Below are positions 26,441-38,110 of a stretch of DNA of 64,000 nucleotides, piece after piece. Made by a program: the position numbers and the translations under genes. The notes under the pieces were generated by a model. It searched no databases, was not told the origin of the DNA, and saw nothing but the letters and a program-made list of their open reading frames with translations. Source of the stretch: Mercurialis annua (Eukaryota > Streptophyta > Magnoliopsida > Malpighiales > Euphorbiaceae); assembly GCF_937616625.2 (NCBI RefSeq), contig NC_065575.1, forward strand, positions 30,255,001 through 30,319,000, in the 5' to 3' direction. How positions within the stretch are numbered: position 1 is the first letter of the stretch; every line of letters begins with the position of its first letter.

Positions 26441-28205
26441 CGTTTCACCTTTTTAGCTATTTAAGCCAAATGTTAAAAACGTTATGAAACCAATCCAAAC
26501 GCTTAAAACATTACGAAACAAATCCAAGCATTTCACCTTTTTATCGATTTAAGCCAAACGTTTAAAACGTCACGAAATCAATCTAAACGTTTCACATTTT
26601 TAGCGATTTAAGCCAAACGTTTACAAACGTTACGAAACAAACCAAAGGTTTCCCCTATTCAGCAATTTAAGCCAAACGGTTACAAACATTACGAAACAAT
26701 ACAAAACTTTCCACATTTTTAGCGATTTAGGCCAAACTTTTACAAACGTTACGAAACAAATCCAAACGTTTCACGTTTTTAGCGATTTAAGCCAAACGTT
26801 TACAAACGTTACGAAACAAAACCAAACGTTTCACCTTTTTTGCGATTTAAGCCAAACATTTAAAACGTTACAAAACCAATCCAAACATTTAAAAAGTTAC
26901 GAAACAAATCCGAACGTTTCGTCTTTTTAGCGATTAAGCCAAACGTTTACAAACGTTACGAAACAAATCCTAACGTTTCACATTTTTTGCGATTTAAGCC
27001 AAACGCTTACAAAAGTTACGAAACAAATCCAAACGTTTTGCCTTTTTAGCTATTTAAGCCAAACGTTTAAAAACGTTACGAAACCAATCCAAACGTTTAA
27101 AACGTTATGAAACAAATCGAAACGTTTCACCTTTTTAGCGATTTAAGCCAAACGTTTACAAATATTACGAAACAAATCCAAACGTTTCACCTTTTTAGCA
27201 ATTAAAGCCAAAGGATTACAAAAGTTATGAAACAAATCCAAACGTTTCACATTTTTAGCGATTTAAGGCAAACATTTACAAACGTTACGAAACAAATCCA
27301 AACGTTTCCCCTTTTTCGCAATTTAAGCCGAACGTTTACAAATAGTACGAAACAAAACCAAACATCTGACCTTTTTAGTGATGTTAGCCAAACGTTTACC
27401 AATGTTTACGAAACAAAACCAAATGTTTCACCTTTTTAGCGATTTAAACCAAACATTTACAAACGTTACGAAACAAATCCAAACGTTTCATCTTTTTAGC
27501 GATTTAAGCCAAAACGTCTACAAACGATACAAAACAAATCCAAACCTTTGGATTGGTTTTGTAACGGTTTAAATGTTTGGCTTAAATCGCTAAAAAGGTT
27601 CAAACATTTACAAAAGTTTCGGAACAAATCCAAAAATTTCACCTTTTAGCGATTTAAGCCGAACGTTTACAAACGTTAAGAAATAAATCCAAACGTTTCC
27701 CCTTTTTATCAATTTAAGCCAAACATTTAAAACGTTACGAAACAAATCTAAACGTTTCACTTTTTTAACAATTTAAGCGAAACGTTTACAAACGTAACGG
27801 AACAAAACCAAACGTTTCTCATTTTTTAGCAATTTCAGCCAATCGTTTATAAACGTTACGAAACAAATCCAAACGTTTCACATTTTTAGCGATTTAAGCC
27901 AAACGTTTACAAACGTTACGGAACAAATCCAAACGTTTCACCTTTTTAGCGATTTATGCCAAGCATTTACGAACGTTACGAGAAAAATTCAAACCCAACA
28001 TTTCGCCTTTTTAGCGATTTAAGCCAGACGTTTAAAACGTTACAAAACCTATCCAAACCTTTCGCGTTTATAGCGATATAAGCCAAAGGTTTACAAATGT
28101 TACGAAACGAATCAAAACGTTTCATATTTTTAGCGATTTAAGCCAAAAGTTTAAAAAGTTACAAAACCAATCCAAACGTTTAAAATGTTACGAAAAAAAT
28201 CCAAA

Positions 28206-28588
28206 CGTTTCCCCTTTTTTAGCGATTTAAGCCAAACGTTTACAAACGTTGCGAAACAAATCCAAACGTTTCACCTATTTAGCAATTTCAGCCAAACATT
28301 TAAAACGTTATGAAACAAATCCAAACGTTTCATCTTTTTATCAATTGAAGCTAATGGTTTACATTACGAAATAAAACCAAACGTTTCAACATTTTAGCGT
28401 TTCCCCTTTTTTAGCGATTTAAGCCAAACGTTTACAAACGTTGCGAAACAAATCCAAACGTTTCACCTATTTAGCAATTTCAGCCAATCGTTTAAAACGT
28501 TATGAAACAAATCAAACATTTCACCTTTTTATCAATTGAAGCTAATGGTTTACATTACGAAATAAAACCAAACGTTTCAACATTTTAG
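28206..28588 (+). repeat. 192-bp tandem duplication inside the satellite
   Basis: Two adjacent copies begin with GTTTCCCC at 28206 and about 28398. Both contain the uncommon GTTGCGAAAC, AGCTAATGGTTTACATTACG and CAACATTTTAGCG variants. The copies are nearly identical, so the event is recent. Confidence 0.8.
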
Positions 28589-29089
28589 CGTTTAACCTTT
28601 TTAGCGATTTAAGCCAAATGTTTAAAATGTTACAAAACAAATCCAAACGTTTCACATTTTTAGCGATTTAAGCCAAACGTTTACAAACATTACAAAACAA
28701 ATCCAAACGTTTCATATTTTTAGCGATTTAAGCCAAGCGTTTACGAACGTTACGAGAAAAATCCAAGCCAAACGTTTATCCTTTTTAGCGATTTAAGACA
28801 AAATTTTAAAACGTTACAAAACCATCCAAACGTTTCACGTTTTTAGCGATTTAAGCCAAAGGTTTACAAACATTACAAAACGAATCCAAACATTTCATAT
28901 TTTTAGCGATTTAAGCCAAAAGTTTAAAAAGTTACAAAACCAATCCAAACGTTTAAAACTTTATGAAAATAATCCAAACGTTTCCCCTCTTTAGCGATTT
29001 AAGCAAAATGTTTAAAACTTTATGAAACCAATCCAAATGTTTATAATGTTACGAAACAAATCCAAACATTTAAAAACATTACTAAACAA

Positions 29090-30580
29090 ATCGAAATGTT
29101 TTAAACGTTAAGAAACAAAGCCAAACGTTTCACCTTTATAGCGATTTAAGCCAAACGTTTACAACCGTTAAGAAACAAATACAAATGTTTCCTTTTTTTA
29201 TTAATTTAAGCCAAACATTTAAAATGTTACGAAACCAATCCAAACGTTTACAAACGTTACGAAACAAATTTGAATGTTTCACATTTTTAGCGATTTAAGC
29301 CAAACGTTTACGTTTTAAACGTTACGAAACTAATCAAAAAGTTTAAAAACGTTACGAAGCGAATCCAAACGTTTCACCTTTTTAGCTATTTAAGACAAAC
29401 GTTTAAAACGGTACGAAACTAATCCAAACTTTTCAAACGTAGAGATTTAAGCCAAACGTTTAAAACAGTACGAAACAAATCCAAATGTTTCACATTTTTA
29501 GCGATTTAAGCCAAACGCTTACAAACGTTAGGAAACAAATCCAAACGTTTCACCTTTTTATCAATTTAGGCCACACGTTTAAAATGTTACGAAACCAATC
29601 CAAACATTTAAAACGTTATGAAACAAATCTAAACGTTTCACATTTTTAGCTATTTAAGCCAAATTTTTATAAACGTTACGAAACAAAATCAAACGTTTCA
29701 CCTTTTTAGCATTTTAAGCCAAACATTTACAAACGTTACGAAACCAATCCAAACGTTTAAAACGTAACGAAACAAATCCAAACGATTCACCTTTTTAGCG
29801 ATTTAAGCTAAACGTTTAAACCGTTACGAAACCAATCCAAACGTTTAAAACGTTACGAAACAAATCCAAACATTTCACCTTTTTAGCGATTGATGCCAAA
29901 CGTTTACAATCATTACGAAATAAATCCAAATGTTTCACCTTATTAGCGTTTCATTTTTTTAGCTATTTAAGCCAAACGTTTAAAACGTTACGAAACAAAT
30001 CCAGACGTTTACAAACATTATGAAACAAAAATCCAAACGTTTAAAACGTTAGAAAACAAAGCCAAACGTTTCACCTTTTACGGGTTTAAACCAAATGTTT
30101 TCAAACGTTAAGAAACAAATCCAAACGTTTCCTTTTTTTATTAATTTCAGCCAAACATTTAAAACGTTACGAAACCAATCTAAACGTTTACAAACATTAC
30201 GAAACAAATCTAAACATTTCACATTTTTAGCGAATTATGCGAAACGTTTACTTTTAAAAAGTCACGAAACCAATCCAAAAGTTTAAAACGTTACGAAACG
30301 AATACAAACGTTTCATCTCTTTTAGCGATTTAAGACAAACGTTTAAAATATGACGAAACTAATCCAAACTTTTAAAACGTAGCGATTTAGGCCAAACGTT
30401 TAAAATGTTACGAAACAAATCCAAACATGTCCCATTATTAGCGATTTAAGCCAAACATTTACAAACATTACAAAACAAATCCAAACGTTTCCCTTATTTT
30501 ATCAATTTAGGCCAAACATTTGAAACGTTATGAAACCAATCCAAACATTTAAAACGTTACGAAACAAATCCAAACGTTTC
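29090..30580 (+). repeat. Diverged ~550-bp block pair, offset ~941 bp
   Basis: Blocks 29090-29640 and 30030-30580 share rare variants: AAACAAAGCC (29113 and 30054), a TTTTTTATTAATTT stretch, AAACTAATCCAAACTTTT and TCAATTTAGGCC. Between them lies ordinary array. Confidence 0.65.
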
Positions 30581-33500
30581 ACCTTTTTAGCGATTTAAGC
30601 CAAACGTTTACAAACGTTATGAAACAAATCCAAACGTTTCGCCTTTTTAGCGATTTAAGCCAAATGTTTACAAACGTTACGAAACAAAACCAAACATTTC
30701 CCCCTTTTAGCAATTTAAGGAAAATGTTTAAACCGTTACTAAACAAATTCAAACGTTTCACATTTTTAGCGATTTAAACCAAACGTGTACTAATGTTTCG
30801 AAACAAATCCAAACGTTTTCCCTTATTATCAATTTATGCCAAACTTTTAAAACGTTACGAAACCTATCCAAACGTTTAAAACGTTACGAAAAAAATCCAA
30901 ACGGTTCACCTTTTTGAATATTTATGCAAAACATTAACAAACCATTACGAAAAAAATACAAACGTTTCCCCTTTTTAGCGATTTAAGCCAAACATTTACA
31001 AACACTACGAAACCAATACAAACGTTTTCAAATATTACGAACCAAAACCAAACGTTTCACCTTTTTAGCAATTTAAGCCAAGCGTTTACAAATGTTATGA
31101 AACAAAACCAAACGTTTCACCCTTTTAGCGGTTTATGCCAAATGTGTAAAACGTTACAAAACCAATCAAAATGTTTCACTTTTTCAGCTATTGAAGCCAA
31201 AACGTTTACAAACGTTATGAAATAAATCGAAACGTTTCACGTTTGACCTTTTTAGCGATTTAAGCCAAATGTTACGAAACAAATCCAAACGTTTCCCATT
31301 TTTAGCGATTTAAGCCAAACTTTTACAAACGTTACAAAACAGATCCTAACGTTTCATCTTTTTAGCGAATTAATCCAAACGTTACAAAACCAATCCAAAT
31401 GTTTAAAACGTTATGAAACAAACCCAAACATTTATAAGCGTTACAAAACAAATCCAAACGTTTGGATATTTAGCAATTTAAGTACGTTTACAAACTTTAC
31501 GAAACAAATCCTAACGTTTCAAGGGGAAACGTTTGGATTTGTTTCTTAACGTTTGGCTTCAATCTCTTAAAAAGTGAAACGTTTGGATTTGTTTTGTAAT
31601 GTTTAAAACGTTTGGATTGGTTTTGTAATGTTTTAAATGTTTGGCTTGAATTTCTAAAATGGTGAAACCCTAGGTTTTGTTTCATAACATTTGTAAATGT
31701 TTGGCTTCAATCTCTAAAAAGGGGAAACGTTTGGTTTTGTTTCGTAACGTTTGTAAATGTTTGGCTTCAATCGCTAAAAAGGTGAAACGTTTGGTTTTGT
31801 TTCGTAACCTTTGTAAACGTTTGGCTTCAATCGTTAAAAAGGTAAAACATTTGGTTTTGTTTCGTAACGTTTGTAAACGTTTGGCTTAAATTGCAAAAAA
31901 GGTGAAACGTTTAGATTTGTTTCATAACGATTTTAAACGTTTGGCTTATAGCGCTAAAAATATGAAACATTTAGATTAGTTTCGTAACATTTGTAAACAT
32001 TTGGCTTAAATCGCTAAAAAGGTGAAGCGTTTGGATTTTTTTCGTAACGTTTTAAACATTTGGATTGTTTTAGTAACATTTTGAACGTTTGGAATAAATC
32101 GCTAAAAAGTCGAAACGTTTGGTCTTGTTTCATAACGTTTGTAAACTTTTGGCTTAAATTTCTAAAAAGGGGAAACGTTTGGTTTTGTTTCGTAACGACT
32201 GTAAACGTTTTAATCGTTAAAAATGTAAAACATTTGAATTTGTTTCATAATGTTTGTAAACGTTTTGCTTAAATCGCTAAAAAGGTGAAACGTTTGGATT
32301 TGTTTCTTAACGTTTGTAAACGTTTGACTTACATCACTCAAAATATGAAACGTTTGGATATGTATATTAACGTTTGTTAAAGTTTGGCTTAGATTGCTAA
32401 AATTGTGAAATATTTGGATTTGTTTCGTAACATTTGTTAACGTTTGGCTTAGATTGCTAAAAAGGTGAAACGTTTGGATTTGTTTCATAACGTTTGTAAA
32501 CGTTTGCCTTAAATCGCTAAAAAGGTGAAAAGTTTGGTTTTGTTTTGTAACGTTTGTAAACGTTTGGGATTTGTTTCGTAACGTTTGTAAACATTTGGCT
32601 TAAATTGCTAAAAAGGTTAAATGTTTGTATTTGTTTCGTTACGTTTTAAACGTTTGGATTAGTTTCGTAACGTTTTAAACATTTGGCTTAAATCGCCAAA
32701 AAGGTGAAACGTTTGGATCGGTTTCGTAACGTTTGTAAATTGGCTTCAATCGCTAAAAATGCGAAACGTTTGGATTGAATCGTAACTTTTGTAAACGTTT
32801 GGATTTAATCACCAAAAAGGTGAAACGTTAGGATTTGTTTTGTAACGTTTTAAACATTTGGCTTAAATTGCTAAAAATGTGAAACGTTTGAATTTGTTTC
32901 TTAACGATTGTAAACGTTTAGCTTAAATAGCTAAAAATGTGAAACGTTTAGATTTATTTCGTAACGTTTTTAAATATTTAGCTTAAATAGTTAAAAAGGT
33001 GAGTTGTTTGTATTGGTTTCGTAACGTTAGTAAACGTTTGAAGCGATTTAAGCCAAATATTTAAAACGTTACCACACCAATCCAAAAGTTTGGATTTGTT
33101 TCGTAACGTTTGTACATGTTTGGCTTAAATCGCTAAAAAGGGGAAAAGTTTGGTTTTGTTTCGTAACGTTTGTAAGCGTTTGGCTTCAATCACTAAAAAG
33201 GGGAAACGTTTGGATTTTTTTCATAACGTTTGTAAACGTTTGGTTTAAATTGATAAAAAGGTGAAACGTTTGGATTTGTTTCGTAACGTTTGTAAACGTT
33301 TGGCTTAAATCGCTAAAAAGGTGAAACATTTGGATTTGTTTCGTAACGTTTGTACACGTTTGGCTTAAATCGCTAAAAATGTGAAACGTTAGGATTTGTT
33401 TCGTAACGTTTGTAAACGTTTGGCTTAAATCGCTAAAAAGGTGAAATGTTTGGTTTTGTTTCATAAAGTTTTAAACATTTGGATTGGTTTTGTAACGTTG

Positions 33501-34451
33501 TAAACGTTTGGCTTAAATCGCTAAAAAAGTTTGTTTTTTTTTTGTTTCGTAATATTTGTAAACGTTTGGCTAAAATCAATAAAAATGTGAAACGTTTGGA
33601 TTTGTTTCTAAACTTTTGTAAACGTAAATTGCTAAAAAGGTGAAACGTTTGGATTTGTTTGTAACGTTTGTAAACCTTTGGCATTAATCGTTAAAAAGGG
33701 GAAACATTTGGTTTTGTTTTGTGACGTTTGTAAACGTTTGGATTTGTTTTGTAACGTCTGTAAACGTTTGTCTTTGTTTTATAACGTTTAAACGTTTGGA
33801 TTAAATTGCTAAAAAGGTGATACGTTTCGATTTGTTTCGTAACATTATAAACGTTTGGATTGGTTTTGTAAACATTTGGATTTGTTTCGTAACGTTTTAA
33901 ACGTTTGGATTTGTTTTGTACCGTTTGAAAACATTTTTCTTAAATCGCTCAAAATGTTAAACATTTGGATTTGTATCTTAACGTTTGTAAAAGTTTCGCT
34001 TAAATCGCTAAAAATGTGAAATATTTGGATTTGTTTCGTAACGTTTGGTCTAAATCGCTAAAAAGGCGAAACGTTTGGATTTGTTTCTGTAATATCCCGT
34101 ATTTTTAAATTATATATTTTTTTTATTATTATTATTTTAATTATAAATTTTTGCAATCCGTTAAGATTTAAGTAATTTATTACTATTATTATTATATTTT
34201 TTATTTAAATTTATTTTAGTCGTTCGTTGATTCGGTCGTAATTCGATTTGTGCTTTGTTTATATTATTAGATTTTTTTTAAAAAAAATAATAAGGGAAGG
34301 AAGTTAATGAATAAATTACATGCAATCATGCATAATTCAAATCATCAACGTGAAAAGTCCATCATAAATTTATTATTGGCCATATATATACATTAGAAAA
34401 GACCAAAATGATATAGAGAGCAGAACCTAATATTTAGTAACATTAAAGACC

Positions 34452-34644
34452 TATTATAAAAAGCCCATCAGGGTTGTTCATACGTGCAAATCATCTCCTT
34501 CTCTTATATATTCATCTGTATCACGTATCTTCTGCAAACCTAATATTTTCATCATTAAATCAAACCTCAGCCGCCATCCTTTCCTTTCAATCTCAGAAAT
34601 CAAAACCCTCATCGTCTCTTGTCATTCGTTTGAAATTGGTAAGT
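34452..34644 (+). promoter_or_regulatory. 5' LTR TATA box (34452-34461) and splice donor (34639)
   Basis: TATTATAAAA is followed by a CT-rich leader that looks like a plant 5' UTR. ATTGGTAAGT then places a consensus donor at 34639, 187 bases after the TATA box. A matching acceptor stretch (TTTCATTCTTAG) ends at 37775, three bases before the gag ATG. An intron of 3,137 bases would remove U5 and the primer-binding site from the protein-coding mRNA. Splicing is inferred, not shown. Confidence 0.5.
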
Positions 34645-36889
34645 TCACGTTAACTTATTTCTTGTTTCGATATCGTCATGAAACGGTTCTTAAATTCTTT
34701 CTCATTATATTAGCTTAAATCCGATTGTCTTTTGACGGTTCTCATCGACTCAAAGATCTCTACGATCGTTACGTGTTGGAATCAAGAAAGGTACGTGAAT
34801 TACCCTCCGTTTATCGCCGTTTCGATTCGCCGTATTCTTGTTTGCTTACTGCCATTCCTATGCTCATGTTACTGTTGCTATTTGATTACTGTTAAATGTT
34901 TAGTTACGTTCTGATCGTAAACTAAATCGATATGTCCGAGAATGAACTCCATTCATTCTTTATCTTTCGACGATCTTCTTGGCACTGTGATCATGGTGTC
35001 ATGGTTGTTCATGTCTTGAATGCTTGTTGGAGTTGTTTTCGTTAATTAGGTTCTATGATTTGGAGTTTGCATTTATCCAATGTCAAAGTGTGATTGTTTA
35101 CAAGACCTCTGTTTGCATTTTTCTTTGGTTCATTCAAATGGTGTGGTTGGCGGGTAAGGGTTCATATAATAAGGAAGATGGTCAATTGGCCAGTATGGTC
35201 ACCAAGTTGTTTTAGTGAAATCAATTGAATCCTTTAAGTTGGTTTTTAACTATTGAATTTGGTTTCGATAATAACTTGAACTAGTTGGTAATTTAATAGA
35301 CAAATTGATTATGTTAAATATTTTATAACTTAATTTATTTTAATTACTCGGGTAATTATATAAAATTTTGATCGATATGTAAATTTGGCTAATTTGTGAT
35401 TTAGCCCCTAAACTTTCTAAAAGTTTATAGATATTTATTCAAGTTAAGATTTATCTTTTGGTTCCTTGTTTTGATTTATAATTTAGTAAACTAAGAGTGA
35501 TTATTAAATTTGATTTTTGAATATCAAATTGGCTAAATTGCAATTTAGCTCTTGAATATTTTTATAACTTGATTAAGTAAGTTTTTGGGTTAGTAACTTT
35601 ATACTTTGTTTTGATTATAACAAAAGTAATTAATTTGATTTCGGGTATCAAATTGGCTAAAGTACCATTTAGTCCCTAGTTGGCTAAAGTACAGTTTAGT
35701 CCCTAAACTTTTATAAACTTAAAATAATTAAGTTTTGGTTGTAACTTGGGTTACTTGAATTAAGATATTAAATTCTATTTTAATATAGGTAATTGTTTTA
35801 TTAAAGTATTTTAATTTATAAACTCGGGTTTATAATTTAATAAAGTTTTGATTTGGGTTAGACTGTGGTCGCCCAACAAGTGGGAAGAAGCTTGGTAGTT
35901 TTTAATAACTCGGCTGACTCACTAATATGGATTTTAACTCGGATTTATTTAATTATTCTATGTACCATTTTAAATATGTTTATATGATTTGTACCTTATA
36001 ACTTGGGTTATATTTGGAATGCATTTAATATAAGTGTTTATTAAATGTGATTTGGTTTTGCGTTGTGCTAGTCCTATGTGTTGTCTAGTACTCTTTAGAG
36101 TTAGGGTCTGATTTTAATTATGATTTTAATATTTTATTTAGACCCGTCGACTGTTCGTACTTCAGAGGCGAACCAGAGTTAGATTGCTTGTCAGGATCAC
36201 GTGGATTTAGCAAGCAGTCAGTTTATATCTCTATTTACCTCTTTATTAAGTAAACGTATTATTTTGTATATATATGTATAAGCAGCTTTTGAACTGTTTT
36301 CGGCATTGTGGATTTAATTTGGAACGTGCTACTCGATGGGCATCATCGGGACTGTGTGCGCACCGGTAATGATTATGGTATTGAGTTAGGTTTGAGATAC
36401 GTCTCACCTTAGTGAGGGCACCGGTGGAAGATACGTCTCCTGGGCTCACTATTTATTAAGTGATAGTCGGGGATCGGTTATTGAGATACGTCTCACCGAC
36501 ACGACAATGGATTTAGAATTGTGGTTTAGGGTTTCATTGATAATCCATAATGAAAATGTTTTATTAAACGTTTTAAAGGTTTTTAACTTAATAAATGTAA
36601 ATGGTTATATAAACTCTACTCAGTAAATCTGACCCTGTTGTTTTCCCAAATTTTCCAGGTTTATGATTTGAGCTTTGGTCGATCTCCATTTCTTCTTTCT
36701 CGGAGGTTTTTATTTTATTTTCTGAATAAAAGAGTCGAACTATTTTAAACTCTTAGACCGCAATAGTAGTTTCATATTATTCTTGTCTTAGTCTTACGTT
36801 TATAGTTTTGACTATTGTTTGTTGGATTGGTCCAACTATTACTTTATCGCTTTTGGCATGATTACAGTGTTTATGGTATTTATATTATA

Positions 36890-37215
36890 CTCCCTCTGTC
36901 CATTTTTAGTTGTCGCTTTAGGCAAATATTTTTGTCCATCAATAGTTGTCACTTTAGGATTTCTATGTGACTTTTACACTAGTATTCCAAATTTGACCTT
37001 CTTATTAAATCACTTCATTAAATGGTAGTTCAATTTTCAAAACTAAATCATCCAATAGTGGGTTAATAAGTCTATTTTCAAAACTAAATTTTTCAATAGT
37101 GGAGTTTATAAATAGGGTTATAATAGTCTTTATGTTTATAATTTAAGACAAAAGAAGCACTTTCTTAATCTTAGCAATTTAGCCTAAAGCGACAACTAAA
37201 AATGGACGGAGGGAG
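36890..37215. mobile_element. Stowaway-like (Tc1/mariner) MITE inside the 5' LTR
   Basis: Terminal inverted repeats of about 34 bp begin CTCCCTCTGTCC and end GGACGGAGGGAG. They are flanked by TA on both sides (36888-36889 and 37216-37217), the Stowaway hallmark. The element is 326 bp, AT-rich and non-coding. It has an internal 41-bp direct duplication starting with TTTTCAAAACTAAAT at 37034 and 37075. The 3' LTR is truncated before this point, so it cannot show whether the MITE came before or after the LTR insertion. Confidence 0.92.
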
Positions 37216-37451
37216 TATTGCAATATTGTTGGAGATTATTCTGAGATAAGCGTACTTTAAATATATATATTACTTTATGTACTGCTAGACTAGGCTGAAG
37301 TCTCGGTTGCCCCCGAGCATGTGGTTTTATGCAGGTACATTGTTTTAAATGTTATAAATTGGTTATCCGCAAAGCTAGCTACGGGTTTTGGTACAACCAT
37401 ACCCATACCCTAGCGCCGGTCGCGATTCATGAAAATGGGTCGTGACAAACT

Positions 37452-37463
37452 TGGTATCAGAGC
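37452..37463 (+). other. Primer-binding site, initiator tRNA-Met
   Basis: TGGTATCAGAGC, four bases after the LTR end, is complementary to the 3' end of plant initiator tRNA-Met. It primes minus-strand cDNA synthesis in this class. Confidence 0.93.
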
Positions 37464-37777
37464 TTTGGTTTCAAACCAAGGCCTTTTAAATGTTAAGTGT
37501 TTATTTGTTTGGCATGTTAAGTGACTAAATTGTCCTAGGAACTACTGCGGAATTAGGATTCGAGTCTTGTCTTTGAAACGTCATCTTTTATTTTCAAAAC
37601 TTTCTGCCTACTCCTATAGGAATGTCGTGAGTCAGTCGTGTGAATTTAATTGCTTATTGCTTATTGCTTATTATGTGGTTGTTTTCACTTGGGTGATTAC
37701 TTGTTGGCTGATTCGCCACGTTGTGTTTATTTGGTTAAATTTTGTTTGTATTGAGAAATTTTGTTTCATTCTTAGGA

Positions 37778-38074
37778 ATGAATACTCGTACTCGTGCTGC
37801 GGCTCAGCAAAATGCTGAGGCTGATGACGCGATCTCTATGGAGGTGGATCAGAATGAACCAGAGGTTCATGCTGGTAGAGGACTAGCAGGCAGAGGCCCA
37901 GCTGGTCGGGGTCGAGCTGGTCGAGGTCGTGGTGGCCGAGGCCAAGCTGCCAGAGGTAGAGGCAGAGGCGTAGGACGCGGTGCTGCAGGGGGTGCTCAAG
38001 CACCAGGTGTGGCACAACCTGAGTTGGAGGACTTTGACTTCAACACATTTTTGGCTGGAGATGCTGCTTTATAA
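37778..38074 (+). CDS. gag: Gag N-terminal part, ended by an in-frame stop
   Basis: The ATG at 37778 opens a 98-codon frame. It is acidic at first and then very rich in Arg-Gly (repeated GRG/GRGR, about residues 30-70), and it ends at TAA 38072-38074. The next open frame is in the same register and continues as Gag, so the stop is a point mutation in one reading frame and not a natural gene end. A change from a glutamine codon would explain it. RG-rich leaders of this kind bind RNA in capsid proteins. A splice-acceptor-like sequence lies just upstream. The upstream ATG at 37742 lies before that acceptor and is less likely to be the start. Confidence 0.75.
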   Translation: MNTRTRAAAQQNAEADDAISMEVDQNEPEVHAGRGLAGRGPAGRGRAGRGRGGRGQAARGRGRGVGRGAAGGAQAPGVAQPELEDFDFNTFLAGDAAL

Positions 38075-38110
38075 CTCAACCAAGTTCAGCTGCAGGCGGG
38101 ACAAGTCGCC

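Larger units (their letters stand above)
21946..34087. repeat. 60-bp satellite array, mainly forward then reverse
   Basis: Twelve kilobases of the array. Orientation is forward to about 23507, reverse to about 23717, forward to 27546, reverse to 27597, forward to about 31520, reverse to about 33034, forward to about 33088, then reverse to 34087. Switches at 27537-27554, 31515-31531 and 33079-33096 are near-palindromes made from unit sequence. Local block duplications are listed separately. No gene-like sequence was found; forward frames of up to about 100 codons are periodic translations of the unit. Confidence 0.93.
34088..37447 (+). mobile_element. 5' LTR, 3,360 bp
   Basis: It starts TGTAATATCCCG and ends GGGTCGTGACA, immediately before the primer-binding site. 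It includes a TATA box, a pyrimidine-rich leader, a GTAAGT donor, three GAGATACGTCTC-type motifs (36387-36500) and a Stowaway MITE. Its last 75 bases, from CTACGGGTTTTGG, match the ends of the other long LTRs in the window. Confidence 0.92.

Noticed and set aside
34732..35215. Small plus frames in the LTR (repeated at 43450 and 43742), possible LTR-encoded peptides
   Set aside because: They are present in both LTRs only because the LTRs are duplicates. They lie in the putative intron or U5 and show no domain or conservation evidence.
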